64,000 nucleotides of DNA, from the NCBI GenBank assembly GCA_028554755.1, contig JAPTOF010000003.1, forward strand, positions 1,158,501 through 1,222,500, read 5' to 3'. Each line of letters opens with the position of its first letter. The stretch's first letter is position 1. The stretch comes from Cordia subcordata (taxonomy: Eukaryota > Streptophyta > Magnoliopsida > Boraginales > Cordiaceae). Below are positions 10,150 through 21,422 of the stretch, piece by piece. Position numbers and translations under genes: made by a program. The notes under the pieces were generated by a model, which worked only from the letters and a program-made list of their open reading frames with translations, was not told where the DNA came from and made no database searches.

Positions 10150-11630
10150 GAAATTCCAAGCAATGGTGGGGGGACATTGGGGCTATTAGACATGTTTGTT
10201 CAGACAGGAATATGTTTACCACATATCATCCTGCAATTGCTGAAGAGACAATATACATAGGAAACTCGTCCACATGTAAGGTGTAAGGAATGGGTAAAGT
10301 TGTCCTAAAGATGACGTTCAGAAAGGTGACTCTCAATAATGTACTACATGTGCTAGATATCAGAAAGAACCTAGAGTTTGGGTCATTGTTGAGCAGGAAT
10401 GGTTTTAAACTTGTCTTTGAGTCTGATAAATTTGTTTTTACTAAGAATGGTGTCTATGTTGGGAAACGGTACTTATGTAATGGTTTGTTTAAACTTAACG
10501 TAGTGATTATTGTACCCAAATCTGTACCAATTGTTAACACTAATAATAATAATGGTTCTTCTGCTTATGTGTTGGAATCTTCTAACTTATGGCATGATAG
10601 ATTAGGACATGCTAATTTTAATTCAATGCATAAGCTTATGACATTTGGTTTGCTACCAAATCTTGATTTTAACTCACATAGCAAATGTGAAGTGTGTGTA
10701 GAGTCAAAGTTGACGAGAACTTCTTTTAAATTTGTGGAAAGAAGTACTGAACCTTTAGAATTAATTCACAGTTATATCTGTGATTTGAAATTTGTGCAAA
10801 CTAAAGGTGGTAAAAAATATTTCATAACCTTTATCGATGATTGCACACGATATTGTTATGTTTACTTACTCCTAAGTAAAGATGAGACTTTGGAAGTATT
10901 TTAACAATATAAGAATGAGGTCGAAAATCAACTAAGCAAAAAGATCAAAGTGTTAAGAAGTGATAGAGAAGGAGAATCTGTATTTCTTTTCTAGGAGTAC
11001 TGCGCAAAACATGGAATTGTTCATCAAACTACAGCTCCTTATTCACCTGAACAAAATGGTGTTGCTGAACGCAAAAATCGCACTTTGAAGGAGATGATAA
11101 ATGCATTATTAATTAATTCAGGGCTACCTCGAACATGTGGAGGTAAGCTATTCTAACTGCGAATTACATACTCAATAGGCTACCTCACAAAGGTTGAGTA
11201 AGACTCCATATGAAGTATGGAAGAACTGACCCCCTTCTTTTTATCACTTAAGAGTGTGGGGGTGTCTTGCAAAAGTAGAGGTTCCGTTCCCAAAAATGGT
11301 GAAGATTGGACCGAAGACTATTGATGGCATTTTCATTAGATATGCAAACAATAGTTCTGCATATCGGTTTCTTGTGCATAAATATGATATTCCTGACATT
11401 CATGCTAATACCATTATAGAGTCAAGGACTGCATATTTCTTTGAAGAAATATTTCCTTATAAGAAGGCACAAGAACAAATTACTTTGAAAAGATCTCATG
11501 ATGCCATTAGTAATCACGAAGATAGAGAAGATCAAGGATATGTAGATAATGGAAATGAACCAAGGCGTAGTAAGAGAGCCAAAATGTCTAAATCTTTTGG
11601 TTCAGATTTTCTAACATATTAGTTGGAAAA
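10150..11630 (+). pseudogene. Copia-2 protease and integrase remnants
   Basis: The protease remnant reads WWGDIGAIRHVCSD near 10165, where DTGATRHVC is expected. The zinc domain of the integrase follows (LWHDRLGHANFNSMHKL, CEVCVESKL; 10590-10720), then the core with HSYICDLKFVQTKGGKKYF. The first catalytic Asp position is Tyr (HSYICD for HSDICD), while FIDDCTRY is kept. The EQNGVAERKNR block is near 11050. The C-terminal linker runs at 11254-11622. Several stops interrupt the frame. Confidence 0.85.
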
Positions 11631-11639
11631 TGAGCCTTG

Positions 11640-12891
11640 TGTATTTAGTGAAGCAATGTCTACTCCTGAATCTCCATATTGAAGAGAGGCAATTAATAGT
11701 GAAATCGAATCCATCATGCAAAATCATACTTGGGAATTGGTAGATCTTCCTCCTGGAAATAAACCTCTAGGATGAAAATGGATTTTTAAGAGGAAGCTAA
11801 AAGCCGATGGATCGATTGACAAATACAAGGCCAGACTTGTAGTTAAAGGGTACAAGCAAAAAGGATATGTCATTGTTTGTCTTTATGTCGACAATATGCT
11901 TATCTTTGGGAGCAATATTGATGTCATTAAGGCTACCAAAAAGATATTAACCAAGAAATTTGATATGAAAGATTTAGGTGCATATGTTATCTTAGGGATT
12001 AAAATCTCTAGAACATCTAATAGACTGGTATTATCTCAATATCATTATATCCAGAAAATACTTAATACATTCATAGCAAATGACAATGGTGTAGCGAAGA
12101 CACCTTTTGATGTAAGTCTTACATTATCAAAAAATACCAGTGAAGGAGTATCTCAATTAGAGTACTCGCGCATCATAGGAAGTCTAATGTACATCATGAA
12201 TTGCACAAGACCAGATATTGTGTATGCGGTTAACAAACTAAGCCGATATATTAGCAATCAAGGACATAACCGCTGGAAAGCTTTAATAAGAGTTAAGAGA
12301 ACTATGAGCTGCACTATCTTTGGATATCCTGCAGACTAGAAAGGTATAGTGATGCAAATTGGATATCTAATACTAAAGATTAAAAATCCACGAGTGGATA
12401 TGTCTTTACTTTGGGAGAAGCAGCTATATCATAGAAATCCTCTAAACAAACGTGTATAGCAAGATCCACAATGGAATATGAATTCATAGCTTTAGATAAA
12501 GCTGGAGAGGAAGCTAAGTAGCTTTGTCATTTTCTAGAGGATATTCCAAATTGGCCAAAACCTATGCCAGCGATATGCATACATTGTGATAGTCAATCTA
12601 AAATTAGAAGGGCACAAAGTAGTATGTATAACGGTATGTCTAGACATATACGTCGTAGACACAATGCCGTCAGACAATTGCTCTCTAACAAAGTTTTCTC
12701 TATTGACTATGTGAAGTCACAAGATAATACATCGTAGACACAATACCATCAGACAATTGCTCTCTAACGAAGTTATCTCTATTGACTATGTGAAGTCACA
12801 AGATAATATTGAGGATCCGCTTACAAAAGGTTTAACTAGAGAGCAAGTTGATAAATTATCAAGAGGAATGGGTTTGAAAGCCTACATCTAA
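11640..12891 (+). pseudogene. Copia-2 RT and RNase H with internal RT deletion
   Basis: RT starts with NHTWELVDLPPGNKPLG and FKRKLKADGSIDKYKARLV, then jumps near 11862 from GYKQK to YVIVCLYVDNMLIFGSN. About 350-400 bases of RT core present in Copia-5 (33080-33430) are missing. The RT active-site motif is YVDN. The RNase H part has TRPDIVYAVNKLSRYI, stop-broken A-E-W motifs and IHCDSQSKI. The end is near 12891. It is not functional. Confidence 0.85.
12654..12811 (+). repeat. 79-bp tandem duplication inside Copia-2 RNase H
   Basis: Two adjacent copies (12654-12732 and 12733-12811) start CGTAGACACAAT and end AAGATAATA. They differ at a handful of bases. Copia-5 has one copy at the same place, so this is a local duplication; 79 is not a multiple of three and shifts the frame. 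Confidence 0.85.
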
Positions 12892-13477
12892 TGAGTTGCC
12901 ATAATGGGAACCCTATCTAGTTGATTGGAGATCCCAAGATCTAGGTTCAAAGGGAAAACCAAATTACATAATTGCAACTCGGTCCAAAGCATTGTGAGGG
13001 TTTAGTCCTCTACCTATTCCTATGATAAGCGGACAATGCTACCTATAAAAGTTTAGGTTAAGTAAAGCTTTTAATGACTCTTATATCTTGGAAAGCCAAG
13101 TGGAGGTGCAACACGAGCCTCTTAATAAGAAGTCACCTATGTGAGTAAGGAGTGCGGCCACTTCTATGAGAATTTTTAAGGCTGAATTCTCTAGGGTACT
13201 CATGAAAAACGAGGAGTTGTTCAGGGCCATATAAACACAACTGAGAACCAGAAAATGTTTAGATTGATACTGTGAGTTTTATTGTCTTGGTTTACACAAA
13301 ATCTGAGCAGTTCAAGACATCGCATTCACTATTTAGCAAGTAAATCCGATAGTTCATCACTAGGAAAGGTCAAGGCCAAAAGCTACCTATCTTGATGCGA
13401 TCTTTCTAATTGAACTCTCTCTAGGTGTCGCATTTTATCTACATTTTGATATGCCAATTCTCATTTATGTGGGGGAT
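12892..13477 (+). other. Copia-2 post-pol spacer
   Basis: This is noncoding sequence between pol and the 3' LTR. It is homologous throughout to the Copia-5 spacer at 34398-34990 (for example GGAGTTGTTCA, AGTAAATCCGATG, CCAAAAGCTACCTATC). The purine tract before the LTR is TTTATGTGGGGGAT. Confidence 0.8.
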
Positions 13478-14121
13478 TGTTAGTAAATTGAGTCTAATTC
13501 TAAATTGACTCAAATAAATAGTGAATGAGAAATTGAGATAATGTTTGGAAAGATGTATTATATTTCAAAAATTAAATTATAATAGAATTTAATTTTTAAA
13601 TTTAAATTCTAAGGGTGCAACCTTTCCAAACTAAGAGATATAACCTTACAAATTAAGAGTTATAACTTTTCTAGACTAAAGGACACATCCCTTGGCATGA
13701 AGAATTGGCATAGCTTTTCCGAGCAGCGCCTTGTTATCTATAAATAGAGCGCAAGTTATTTTGCAAAATTATCTTTTTGCATTCATTTTTACATACTAAA
13801 ACTAGAGCATTAAAGTTTTCTTGAAAGAGAGAGTTAGTATTATTTTGGTTCGCCTTTCTACAATTTAGAGTGCTACTATTATAGAAATCATCGTTGAATC
13901 TTGGGAAACGATGCTTTATCCGTAAGCACCATAGCGGGCGATAAGGTCTTAAGGAAACTGAAAACATTCAAGTCTCAGCATTTCCTTTTCAAGTTATTTG
14001 CTTGTGTCTTTAAAGTTTGTAAGTATTATATTATATTTAATTGTATTATCAATTTCCTTAAATTTTTATAATCATTGATTTTTGCACAAATTCATTGCAT
14101 TTGGTGCTTTATTTCCTAACA
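13478..14121 (+). repeat. Copia-2 3' LTR (644 bp)
   Basis: It begins TGTTAGTAAATTG and ends TTTCCTAACA. It retains CTATAAATAGAGCGC (near 13740), a good TATA box that the 5' LTR has lost. The target duplication AGATC follows. Confidence 0.93.
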
Positions 14122-14166
14122 AGATCTTTTAATGCTGTCTTTATTATTTGATTCTATAATGTATAG

Positions 14167-15095
14167 GTGACTCGTCTGACATGCGGTTGCTTTATTTTTG
14201 CCTTACGCCTTAACCATACCATGAGTGATGCTCTTGGATTGGCCTAATTCATGAAGGCATTGGGCGAAATAGCAAGAGGTGCAGGTAACCTATCTGTCCC
14301 ACCTGTGTGGCAAAGGGAGATGCTAAGTGCTAGAGATCTACCAAAAGCAACATGTAGGCACCCTGAGTTTGACGAAGCACCACACATTAATAATAATGAC
14401 ACAATTATCTCACCTAATCGCATGGTTCTACAATCTTTCTTCTTTGGCCCTGCTGAGATGGCTGCCCTCCGCAGCCTTCTCCCTCCCACTTGGGCAATTG
14501 CACGAAATTCGAGCTCCTGACTGCATGCTTATGGTGCTGCCGTACCATTGCTCTTTCACCTCACTCGAGTGAAGAGGTACACGTTCTTTGTGCCGTCAAT
14601 GTGCGTAAAAGATTCAATCCACCCTTGCCCGTTGGATACTACGGCAACACGTTTGCCATTCCGGCGCCATTATCAACTGCAGGAGAGTTAAGTCAGAGTC
14701 CTTTGGAGCATGCAGTTGAGCTCGTCATGAAGGCTAAATCAGTTGTAACAGAAGAATATGTGAAATCGTTCGCAGACCTTATGGTGATCAATGGACGACC
14801 TCACTTTACAGTGGTGAGGATGTACATAGTTTCTGATGTTAGACATGCTGGACTTGGGGATGTCGACTTTGGATGGGGCAGGCCAACTTTTGCTGGACCA
14901 CCCAACGCCACCCCTAAGCTTGCAAGCTTTTACATACCTTATGAGAAGAAAGGCGAGAATGGAATTTTGGTTCCTGTTTACTTGCCTGCTCCTGCCATGG
15001 AAAGATTCAAGAGAGAGCTTCAAAGCGTACTAAATAAGGATGCTTTACTGGGCACTGATGGAAAATGCTCTACCTTTGTCGGATCTACACTCTGA
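14167..15095 (+). pseudogene. BAHD acyltransferase copy A, exon 2 (broken)
   Basis: Exon 2 begins after the AG at 14165-14166, in phase 0 with exon 1 ([21 protein letters not shown]). The catalytic HXXXD motif (HTMSD, 14215-14229) and the structural DFGWG motif (near 14865) are present, as are FNPPLPVGYYGN and PAPAMERFKREL. Defects are a TAA at 14245-14247 (CAA in C and D) and a 1-nt deletion in the C-rich tract near 14480-14490, which shifts the frame until the end. The stop is at 15093-15095. The 3' end matches copies C and D. With the stop in exon 1 this gene cannot make an enzyme. Confidence 0.9.
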
Positions 15096-15889
15096 AATTC
15101 TTGTTACAATTATATGCCTTGGTGTATATGAAGTTTTCATTAAGAACAAATAAAGTCGTGAAGCTTGTATTTCGCAATGTGACGTTCCCTATCGGCTTGA
15201 GAAGTTTTTGTCTTTTATAAGTGGATACGACAGTAATATTTTCTCAATATATATCATAATCTTTTTCTTTATTTTTTGGTTTCTAAACTTTGAGTTCTTA
15301 TCATGATATTCGACTGAGTTCTTTAGTTATTTAAAATGATATTTACGTCGTCAAATTTTGATGAGGAAAGATGATCAATTTTAGTGGATAAAATTCTAAG
15401 TAATGCTAAATCTACTATCTTTTAGTTAGGCATTTTAATTTTTTAAATAAAATAATTTACTTTGAGTATACAAATTATTAACTAAGGTTGGGTTTTTCAT
15501 ATAATAATGTATTTTGCAAATGAAAAAATATTCTTTTTTTAATAATTTTCTGGAGTAGCTTTTAAATAGATGAAACTTTTTTTTTTTTTAACAAAAGACT
15601 TTTTTCTAAAGTTATAAAGCGTGTCTTTTTTATAAGCGGATCGAAATGGACCATTCAAACTTTAAATAAAATCTTCAAGGGGTAGATATAATATTGTATA
15701 TGTGCCTAATCACTCTAACTTTTTCTATTAGGTAAGTCCAACTTCATTAACTTAATTAGTTAACCTTTTTTTTTTTTCTCCAGAACCTTCCCTCTTTTTT
15801 TCCTTTTTTGCCAAACAGTATTGTACATTGTTATAATTAAAATATTTAATATTATTGATATTCTCAAGTCTCGTTCCCTCAACCTTAAA
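15096..15889 (+). other. Copy A 3' UTR and flank
   Basis: A polyadenylation-type AATAAA lies at 15149-15154. The flank is closely matched at 47867-48655 behind copy C but differs from the flank shared by copies B and D after GTGGATAC. A degenerate counterpart of about 15540-15770 is also found inside the intron of copy D (about 54440-54720), so part of it is probably an old dispersed element. No gene is seen. Confidence 0.6.
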
Positions 15890-16574
15890 TTTTTGGCTCC
15901 ATACGTGATTTTTTGGAAGCCGATTCGGTGATTCAATCTGAAGTCTTGGCCCTACATCGCGGTTTGCAGTAGTGTAAAGGAGGAGAGAAGGATGCTTTGG
16001 GGTGGAAGTGGATTCAATGTGGATGGCCAGATTAATGAGCATGCTTGGGTATTAGCATATGAAGTCGTTAGAGCGAAGATGTTAGTTCAAGAGCTTCGAG
16101 TTCGAGTTATACATATCTGTCGTGAGGGCAATAAACCAGCGAATTTTTTAGCAAGCTAAGCTTAGGCAGTATGGTGGAGGATTTAGTTTGCTTCAAGTCT
16201 GCTGCGGATTTGTGGATCCTTCTTAGTCTTCTCCATTGTGATCAAATGGAAATACCTAATATTAGAGTGTCGGTTTTGTTAAGGTTGTGTTTTTGCTCTA
16301 TTTTTTCGAGTCATTGATTTGTAAGAGTGGTATTATCACCTTATTTATTACTTTCCTGTATTAGACTTTTTGTAACTCAGAATGAAGTAGTACATCGTCT
16401 CGTAGGTTGCATTGCATTGTGGTTGTGAGCGATTGGCCTATCAATTGCGGCATTTAGGATTAGAAATATGAGATATTGGTTTTGCTCACCTCCTATTATG
16501 TAATTGATTTTTTTTTTCGTTATCAGTTAACAAAATTAGCGAGCGTCGTCTCCTTTTTTCAAAAAAAAAAAAAA
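15890..16574 (+). mobile_element. 5'-truncated LINE tail with RNase H remnant
   Basis: Broken frames read LALHRGLQ, YEVVRAKMLVQELRVRV and HICREGNKPA, the wording of the plant RNase H-like domain (RVT_3) at the end of LINE ORF2. The segment ends with a poly-A run at 16561-16574, as expected for a non-LTR retrotransposon 3' end. The same fragment is at 48656-49320. The 5' part is missing and no target duplication is identified. Confidence 0.65.
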
Positions 16575-17101
16575 GATATTGAACTAGTTTGTAACAAACA
16601 ATCAACCATTGCAATGGCTAAACATCCAATTCATTATAGCATGACAAGACACATTCCAATCAACCATCATTTTGTCATAGTTGAAGCAGGACATATTCAA
16701 CTCAAATCCAAGTAAAGATCAAGTGGCTGACATATTCAGAAAGTTAATTCCAAAAAAAAAAGTTTCACTGCTTGAGAAAATTTTTTGGAGTTTAACAACG
16801 AGACATTAAGGGCAGCATGTTAAATAATGTGTTCTCAAGATTCAAGTATTTGAAGAATTACGAGAAGTAAATACTAAATCTATTAGTCATGTAAATCTAG
16901 ACTTTTTACAATTCAAGATTTGTATTTAATTTAAGAGCAAATACTTATATTTCAATTCTCCCTAAAGCCTATAAATAATAGGGAGTTCCGTATGAGTGAA
17001 AATCATTCCATCACAACTCATTTTATATAGAAAATACTTCTCTTCTTTAGAAACATATATTCTCTTTAGTTCTTAAGTAAGATGATTGTCAAAGTCCAAC
17101 A
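16575..17101 (+). mobile_element. Copia 3' end: RNase H tail plus 284-bp LTR (copy 1)
   Basis: The coding tail reads IELVCNKQSTIAMAKHPIHY, SMTRHIPINHHFV and VADIF, the C-terminal RNase H region of a Copia element. The LTR at 16818-17101 starts TGTTAAATAATGTG and ends GTCCAACA. Near-identical LTRs of exactly 284 bp are at 29426-29709 and 49572-49855. It is abutted upstream by the LINE poly-A. Confidence 0.85.
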
Positions 17102-17194
17102 AGTTTACAACAGCACTAGATGCTAACCGACTCCAAAGCAGAAGCAAACAAATAATCAAAGGGAGGAGAATATTTGAGACCCAATTTTAAAAGG

Positions 17195-17460
17195 TAACTA
17201 TTCCTATATCTAGCTTTAGCAGTTCAATCACAGGGTTTGTTGGCAGTCTTATGAATAAACTTGAAAACTAAGGAAGAATCTTCGGCGACATTTTTTAATA
17301 TCGCTACGACCAGATTACTCACCAATGAAGGAAAGATCCAACAAAAATAATTGCCCAGAGGACCGCCTCGATCGACGTCACATTCAATAACAACATTATC
17401 AAATGAAAATGTCCAGATGAAGAGACATGCAATTCAGATGGCTCGGGTTTTTGCTTCGCA
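17195..17460 (-). pseudogene. RNase H-like (RVT_3) protein fragment, copy 1
   Basis: The minus strand carries a decayed fragment related to the plant RNase H-like domain (pattern A-R-x-A, then VESD-like, then RTANK-like). It is clearer in the copies at 29803-30080 and 49939-50175. No start or full domain is seen. It lies just beyond the Copia LTR in all three copies, so it moved with the duplicated segment. Confidence 0.45.
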
Positions 17461-17489
17461 TAAGTAAACAAGTTCTTTGGTTCAACGTT

Positions 17490-17850
17490 GGGATTTTTTT
17501 TTCTTTGGCCTCTTTTTCCAAAACCATTGCAAAATTAACCCACATTTCAAATTGTTTGAAGAAATAGCCTAAATGAATTCAAAGAATTCGTCAAAGAATT
17601 CTGAGAATTTGTTTAAAGATTTCTTAGGATTTTTGAGATTCTCTGGCAAGAAGTGACAACGTGGCAGAAAACGAATTCTGGGAATTCTATGACGAATTCT
17701 TGGAAATTGTTTGACGAATCTCTGGACTTTTTTAACGAATTATGGGAATTATTAACAAATTCTAGAACTTTTTCATTTCATAAAAGTTAAAATTAAAATT
17801 CATGCTAGTCAAAAAATTACGTTAATTTTTTAAAATATAGTATTTGAAGA
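17490..17850. mobile_element. Left arm of a fold-back element (partial copy)
   Basis: It matches the left arm of the complete fold-back at 50215-51568: GGGATTTTTTTTTC, CTTTGGCCT, repeated GAATTC-type motifs and GCTAGTCAAAAAATTACG. The right arm is absent. The sequence diverges near 17845, shortly before the Copia-3 LTR at 17858. Confidence 0.75.
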
Positions 17851-17857
17851 TTTACAC

Positions 17858-18044
17858 TGTAAATGAAACTCTGTGTTGTGTTTCATCTGTGCACAAGTAC
17901 ATGATTTTATACTAGTAAAGTACCAGAGAAGGTAAGGCTTACAAGAGTCCTAGTCTATCTATAATACGTAGATATAATCCAGAAGTTACCAAACCTTAGC
18001 TACAAATTATTTAAAAATAAGACTAAAGGATAGACATGTTATCA
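17858..18044 (-). repeat. Copia-3 3' LTR (187 bp)
   Basis: On the plus strand it begins TGTAAATGAAACTCTG and ends GACATGTTATCA. It is followed by GCCCCCCTCAA, which read on the minus strand is a polypurine tract ending at the LTR. The short length fits small-LTR Copia lineages. The partner 5' LTR is not in the window. Confidence 0.75.
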
Positions 18045-18230
18045 GCCCCCCTCAAGCGAAACTGGGGCATGCACCACAAGCTTGGGTCTTAGAAAACGAA
18101 ACCTAGTGACAGACAAAGGCTTGGTCATGATATCTGCTAACTGATCCACTATAAGGACAAACCGGATTTGCAACTCTCTATTTGACACCTTGTCACGAAC
18201 AAAGTGAACATCAATTTCAATGTGCTTCGT

Positions 18231-18911
18231 TCAAGCATGGAAGACAAGATTCGCAGCTAGATATGTAGCCCCAATATTATCACACCAGAGCATAGGTGGT
18301 GTAAAAGACATGACCTGGAGTTCCTGCAATAGTGACTTGATCCAGCATAACTCGGCTGTAGCAAATGCTAATGCATGATACTCAGCCTCGGTACTCGATC
18401 GAGCAATAGTCGTCTGCTTCTTAGCAGACCAAGAAATTAAGTTTCGTCCCATAAAAATACAGTAACCATGAATACTTTTGCTATCATCTAGACAGCTAGC
18501 CCAATCCGAATCAGAATATGCATGAAGTTCAGTTCCTTGACCCGTGTACAAACGCAATCCCATTGTAATAGTACCTTTGAGATAGCGCAAGATGCGCTTA
18601 ACAGCCATCCAATAAAGGTCCGTCGGTGAATGCATGAACTGACATACTTTGTTGACTGCAAAACTAATGTCTGGCCGAGTAACTGTCAAATACTGAAGAG
18701 CGCCGACAATTTGTCGGTACAACGTAGGATCATGAAATGGATCACCATCCTCGAGAGTCAATGAAGAAGAAGCCATTAGAGTTGCAACAGGTTTAGCATC
18801 AACCAATTTTGCTCGATTGAGTAACTCTAAAATGTATGCAGACTGTGTCAAAGTAATACCAGAGTCAGTTCGATGAACTTGCACACCTAAGAAATAGGAC
18901 AATGTGCCCAA
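18231..18911 (-). pseudogene. Copia-3 RT C-terminus and RNase H
   Basis: An uninterrupted frame of 226 codons reads LSYFLGVQVHRTDSGI, SAYILELLNRAKL, TRPDISFAVNKVCQFMH, RYLKGT, YSDSDWASCLDDSKS, SSTEAEYHALA and WCDNIGATYLAAN. RNase H would remove RNA from the RNA/DNA hybrid during reverse transcription. The frame ends at VFHA where relatives continue (KHVEIDYHF-type), so the last part is lost to a stop. It is separated from the RT frame at 18927 by a stop. Confidence 0.88.
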
Positions 18912-18926
18912 GTCCTTTAATGTAAA

Positions 18927-19388
18927 CTACTGATTCAACATAGTTATAATCAAGGAAATAACATTTTTATCAAGGCATGCAATGATAATATCAACCACAT
19001 AAACCAATAAATAAGCTGGCGACGACGCAAACTGTTGGACAAACAATGAAGTATCAGATTTAGACTGTTGAAACCCCAAACTAAGAAGAAAATTACTCAA
19101 TCGAGAAAACCAAGCTCGGGGAGCTTGTTTAAGTCTATATATCGCCTTCTGAAGTTTGCATACATAAGACGGAAAGTCAGAATCCTGATAACCAGGTGGT
19201 TGCGTCATGTAAACATTTTCAGTTAAAAAACCATGTAGAAACGCATTATTAACATCAAGTTGTCGAATACTCCAATTTTTCCGTAAGGCAAGAGAAAGAA
19301 TAATACGAACAGTAGTTGGTTTGACAACCGGGCTAAAGGTTTCAGTATAATCTAATCCTTCTTCTTGATTATAGCCTTTAGCAACCAA
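18927..19388 (-). pseudogene. Copia-3 reverse transcriptase
   Basis: The RT palm reads [41 protein letters not shown] and [18 protein letters not shown]. The active-site motif is YVVD where YVDD is required, so one catalytic aspartate is replaced by valine. The N-terminal RT segment continues in another frame to about 19537. Confidence 0.88.
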
Positions 19389-20390
19389 ACGTGCTTTAAA
19401 CCTTTCAACTGTACCATTAGCTTTCCTCTTAATTCAAAAAACCCATTTGGATCCAATAATATTTGCATCTGGGGGTTTGGGAATGAGAGTCCACGTGTTG
19501 TTTTACAGAAGGGCATTATACTCTTTAGACATAGCATCCCTCCAATGACTAAATTTGACTACCTGCGAATATGTCGTAGGTTCAAAACGACCACTAGCCT
19601 CTGCTAGTTGTAGAGTGTGTGCGAGAAACAAAACATAGTCAGAGTATGGTTTAGGCTTACGAGTGTTATCCCGCGTTCGCGTGACCATAGAGTGAGTGGA
19701 TGAGGGAACTAAAAACTGGTTGTTATGCTCAGGTTCCAGACTCAACGGAGGACTCGAAGACTCTAAAGAAGGTACAAACAATTCTTTTGTAGATGAGGAA
19801 TGTGGTGATGAAAGTGACAAGGTAGGCAAAACATTTAAAGAAGTAGAACTTATTTGAGCTGGAACTGATGACGATGAAGCAACAACTGGAGAGGAGGACA
19901 CACCTATGAGAGCCACTGCGTCAACACTTGGGCCATGTTGGGTTGAATATTAACGCAAAGACCTAGTACCAGAAACAGATAAAGATGAAGGTATGAATGT
20001 AGAGATAGACGAGCTAGACATATTCGAAAGCGGACTTGAAGACAAAGTCGAAGTGGTCGTAGGTAACACCCGAGAAGGCGACTCATAAGGAAAACAAGTT
20101 TCATCAAAAACAACATGACGCGAAATGGAAACACGGCCTGTATGAATATCATAACACCGATAGCCTTTGTAATTCTCAGCATAGCCAACTAAAACACAGG
20201 GAATAGATTTAGCACTTAACTTGTCTGCCCGGGTGGAACTCAAAAAGGGAAAACACAAGCACCCAAAAACTTTAAGAAAAGCATAATTTGGAGGTTGTGA
20301 AACACACACTGAAAAGGCGACTGATGCCCAAGAATAGGCGTCGGCAATCGATTTATTAAGAAAACAGCAGTAGCAAAAGCCTCGACCCAA
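19352..20390 (-). pseudogene. Copia-3 integrase C-terminus and linker to RT
   Basis: Overlapping frames (19352-19537, 19503-19916, 19950-20390) carry FLKVFGCLCFPFL, VLVGYAENYKGYRCYD, RVSISRHVVFDE, then a serine-rich linker and HSMVTRTRDNTRKPKPYSDY. This is the usual region between integrase core and RT. Frameshifts separate the pieces. Confidence 0.82.
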
Positions 20391-21404
20391 AATCGTTTTG
20401 GTAAAGACGATTGAGACAATAAAGATAACCCAACTTTAGTGATATGCCAAATTTTTCTTTCTGAAAGGCCATTTTGTTCAGGGGTGTAAGGGAAAGAGAT
20501 GCGATATTGAATACCAGAAGTAGCCAACAAATTTTTAAAATCACCATGAATCAGTTCAGGCGCATCATCACATTGGAAAAATTTTACCGTAGTGCCAAAA
20601 AAAATTCTCAACCAATGACTTAAAATTAGCAAAATGAATAGAACTTTCCGATTTGTGTTTCATAGGATAAAACCAAACAAATCTACTAAAATCATCAACA
20701 AAAATTATGAAAAAACAAAAACCAAAAAACGACTCTACTGGAACAGGCCCCCATATATCATAGTGAACCAGTTCGAGTGGAGTTGAAGAAATCCTATCAG
20801 AGTGTGCAAACGGGAGTTTAAGACTACGCCCCATCATACACGGCTTACAACATTTATTAAGAGACTTAAAACTAGAAATGTTAACAAAGGACTGACTATG
20901 AAGTTTGGATAACACTGACTTTGATGGATGGCCTAATCGTTGATGCCATAAGGAGGCTGAAGTGGACTTGACACTGAAAGCATGATGACGTTGCTTAGTA
21001 GGACCTGGCAAAGGCAATTTGGAGAGGCTAGATTCAACGTGGCCCTTGAGCAATGGCATCCCTATGTGGAGGTCCTTTATAACACAAAAATGAGGAAAGA
21101 ATTCAAGTGAGACTTGATTATCTTTTGTAAATTGTGAGACAGAAAGTAGATTATGAGTAATATTTTGAGCATGCAAGACATAGGACAGGTGCAGGAGTTT
21201 AGGGGATACAGAAAATATAGTAGAACCTGTATGTTGAACTGGAAGAGATTGACCATCACCAACCACAACTTGCTCATTCCCATAAGACGGTTGAAGTGTT
21301 TGCAAGAGGGAAGATTCAGAAGTCATGTGTGCAGATGCCCCGGAATCAGGAATCCATGACTGAATAGACTCAGAGGAGAAGAAATAAGGTGGGCGGACCT
21401 CCAT
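20240..21404 (-). pseudogene. Copia-3 protease and integrase
   Basis: The protease active site is intact: WIPDSGASAHMTSESSLLQ. The integrase zinc domain is LWHQRLGHPSKSVLSKL with CCKPCMMGRS. The core has HYDIWGPVP and FVDDFSRFVWFY, then after a frame change near 20600 (an A-run) FPYTPEQNGLSERK, which holds the catalytic Glu. Apart from the frameshift, the key catalytic residues look present. Confidence 0.88.
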
Positions 21405-21422
21405 GGGACATTGAACTTGTGG

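Larger units (their letters stand above)
2245..14121 (+). mobile_element. Copia-2: Ty1/Copia LTR retrotransposon inserted in BAHD intron
   Basis: This is an outer element bounded by LTRs that begin TGTTAG and end CTAACA. It is flanked by the perfect 5-bp target duplication AGATC (2240-2244 and 14122-14126). Without the nested Copia-1 it is about 6.3 kb. Gag, protease, integrase, RT and RNase H remnants are in Copia order (integrase before RT), but stops, frameshifts and an RT deletion make it inactive. The LTRs differ at roughly 5% of positions by eye over their first 250 bases. It belongs to the same family as Copia-5, sharing gag, RNase H, post-pol spacer and PBS-region features. Confidence 0.93.
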
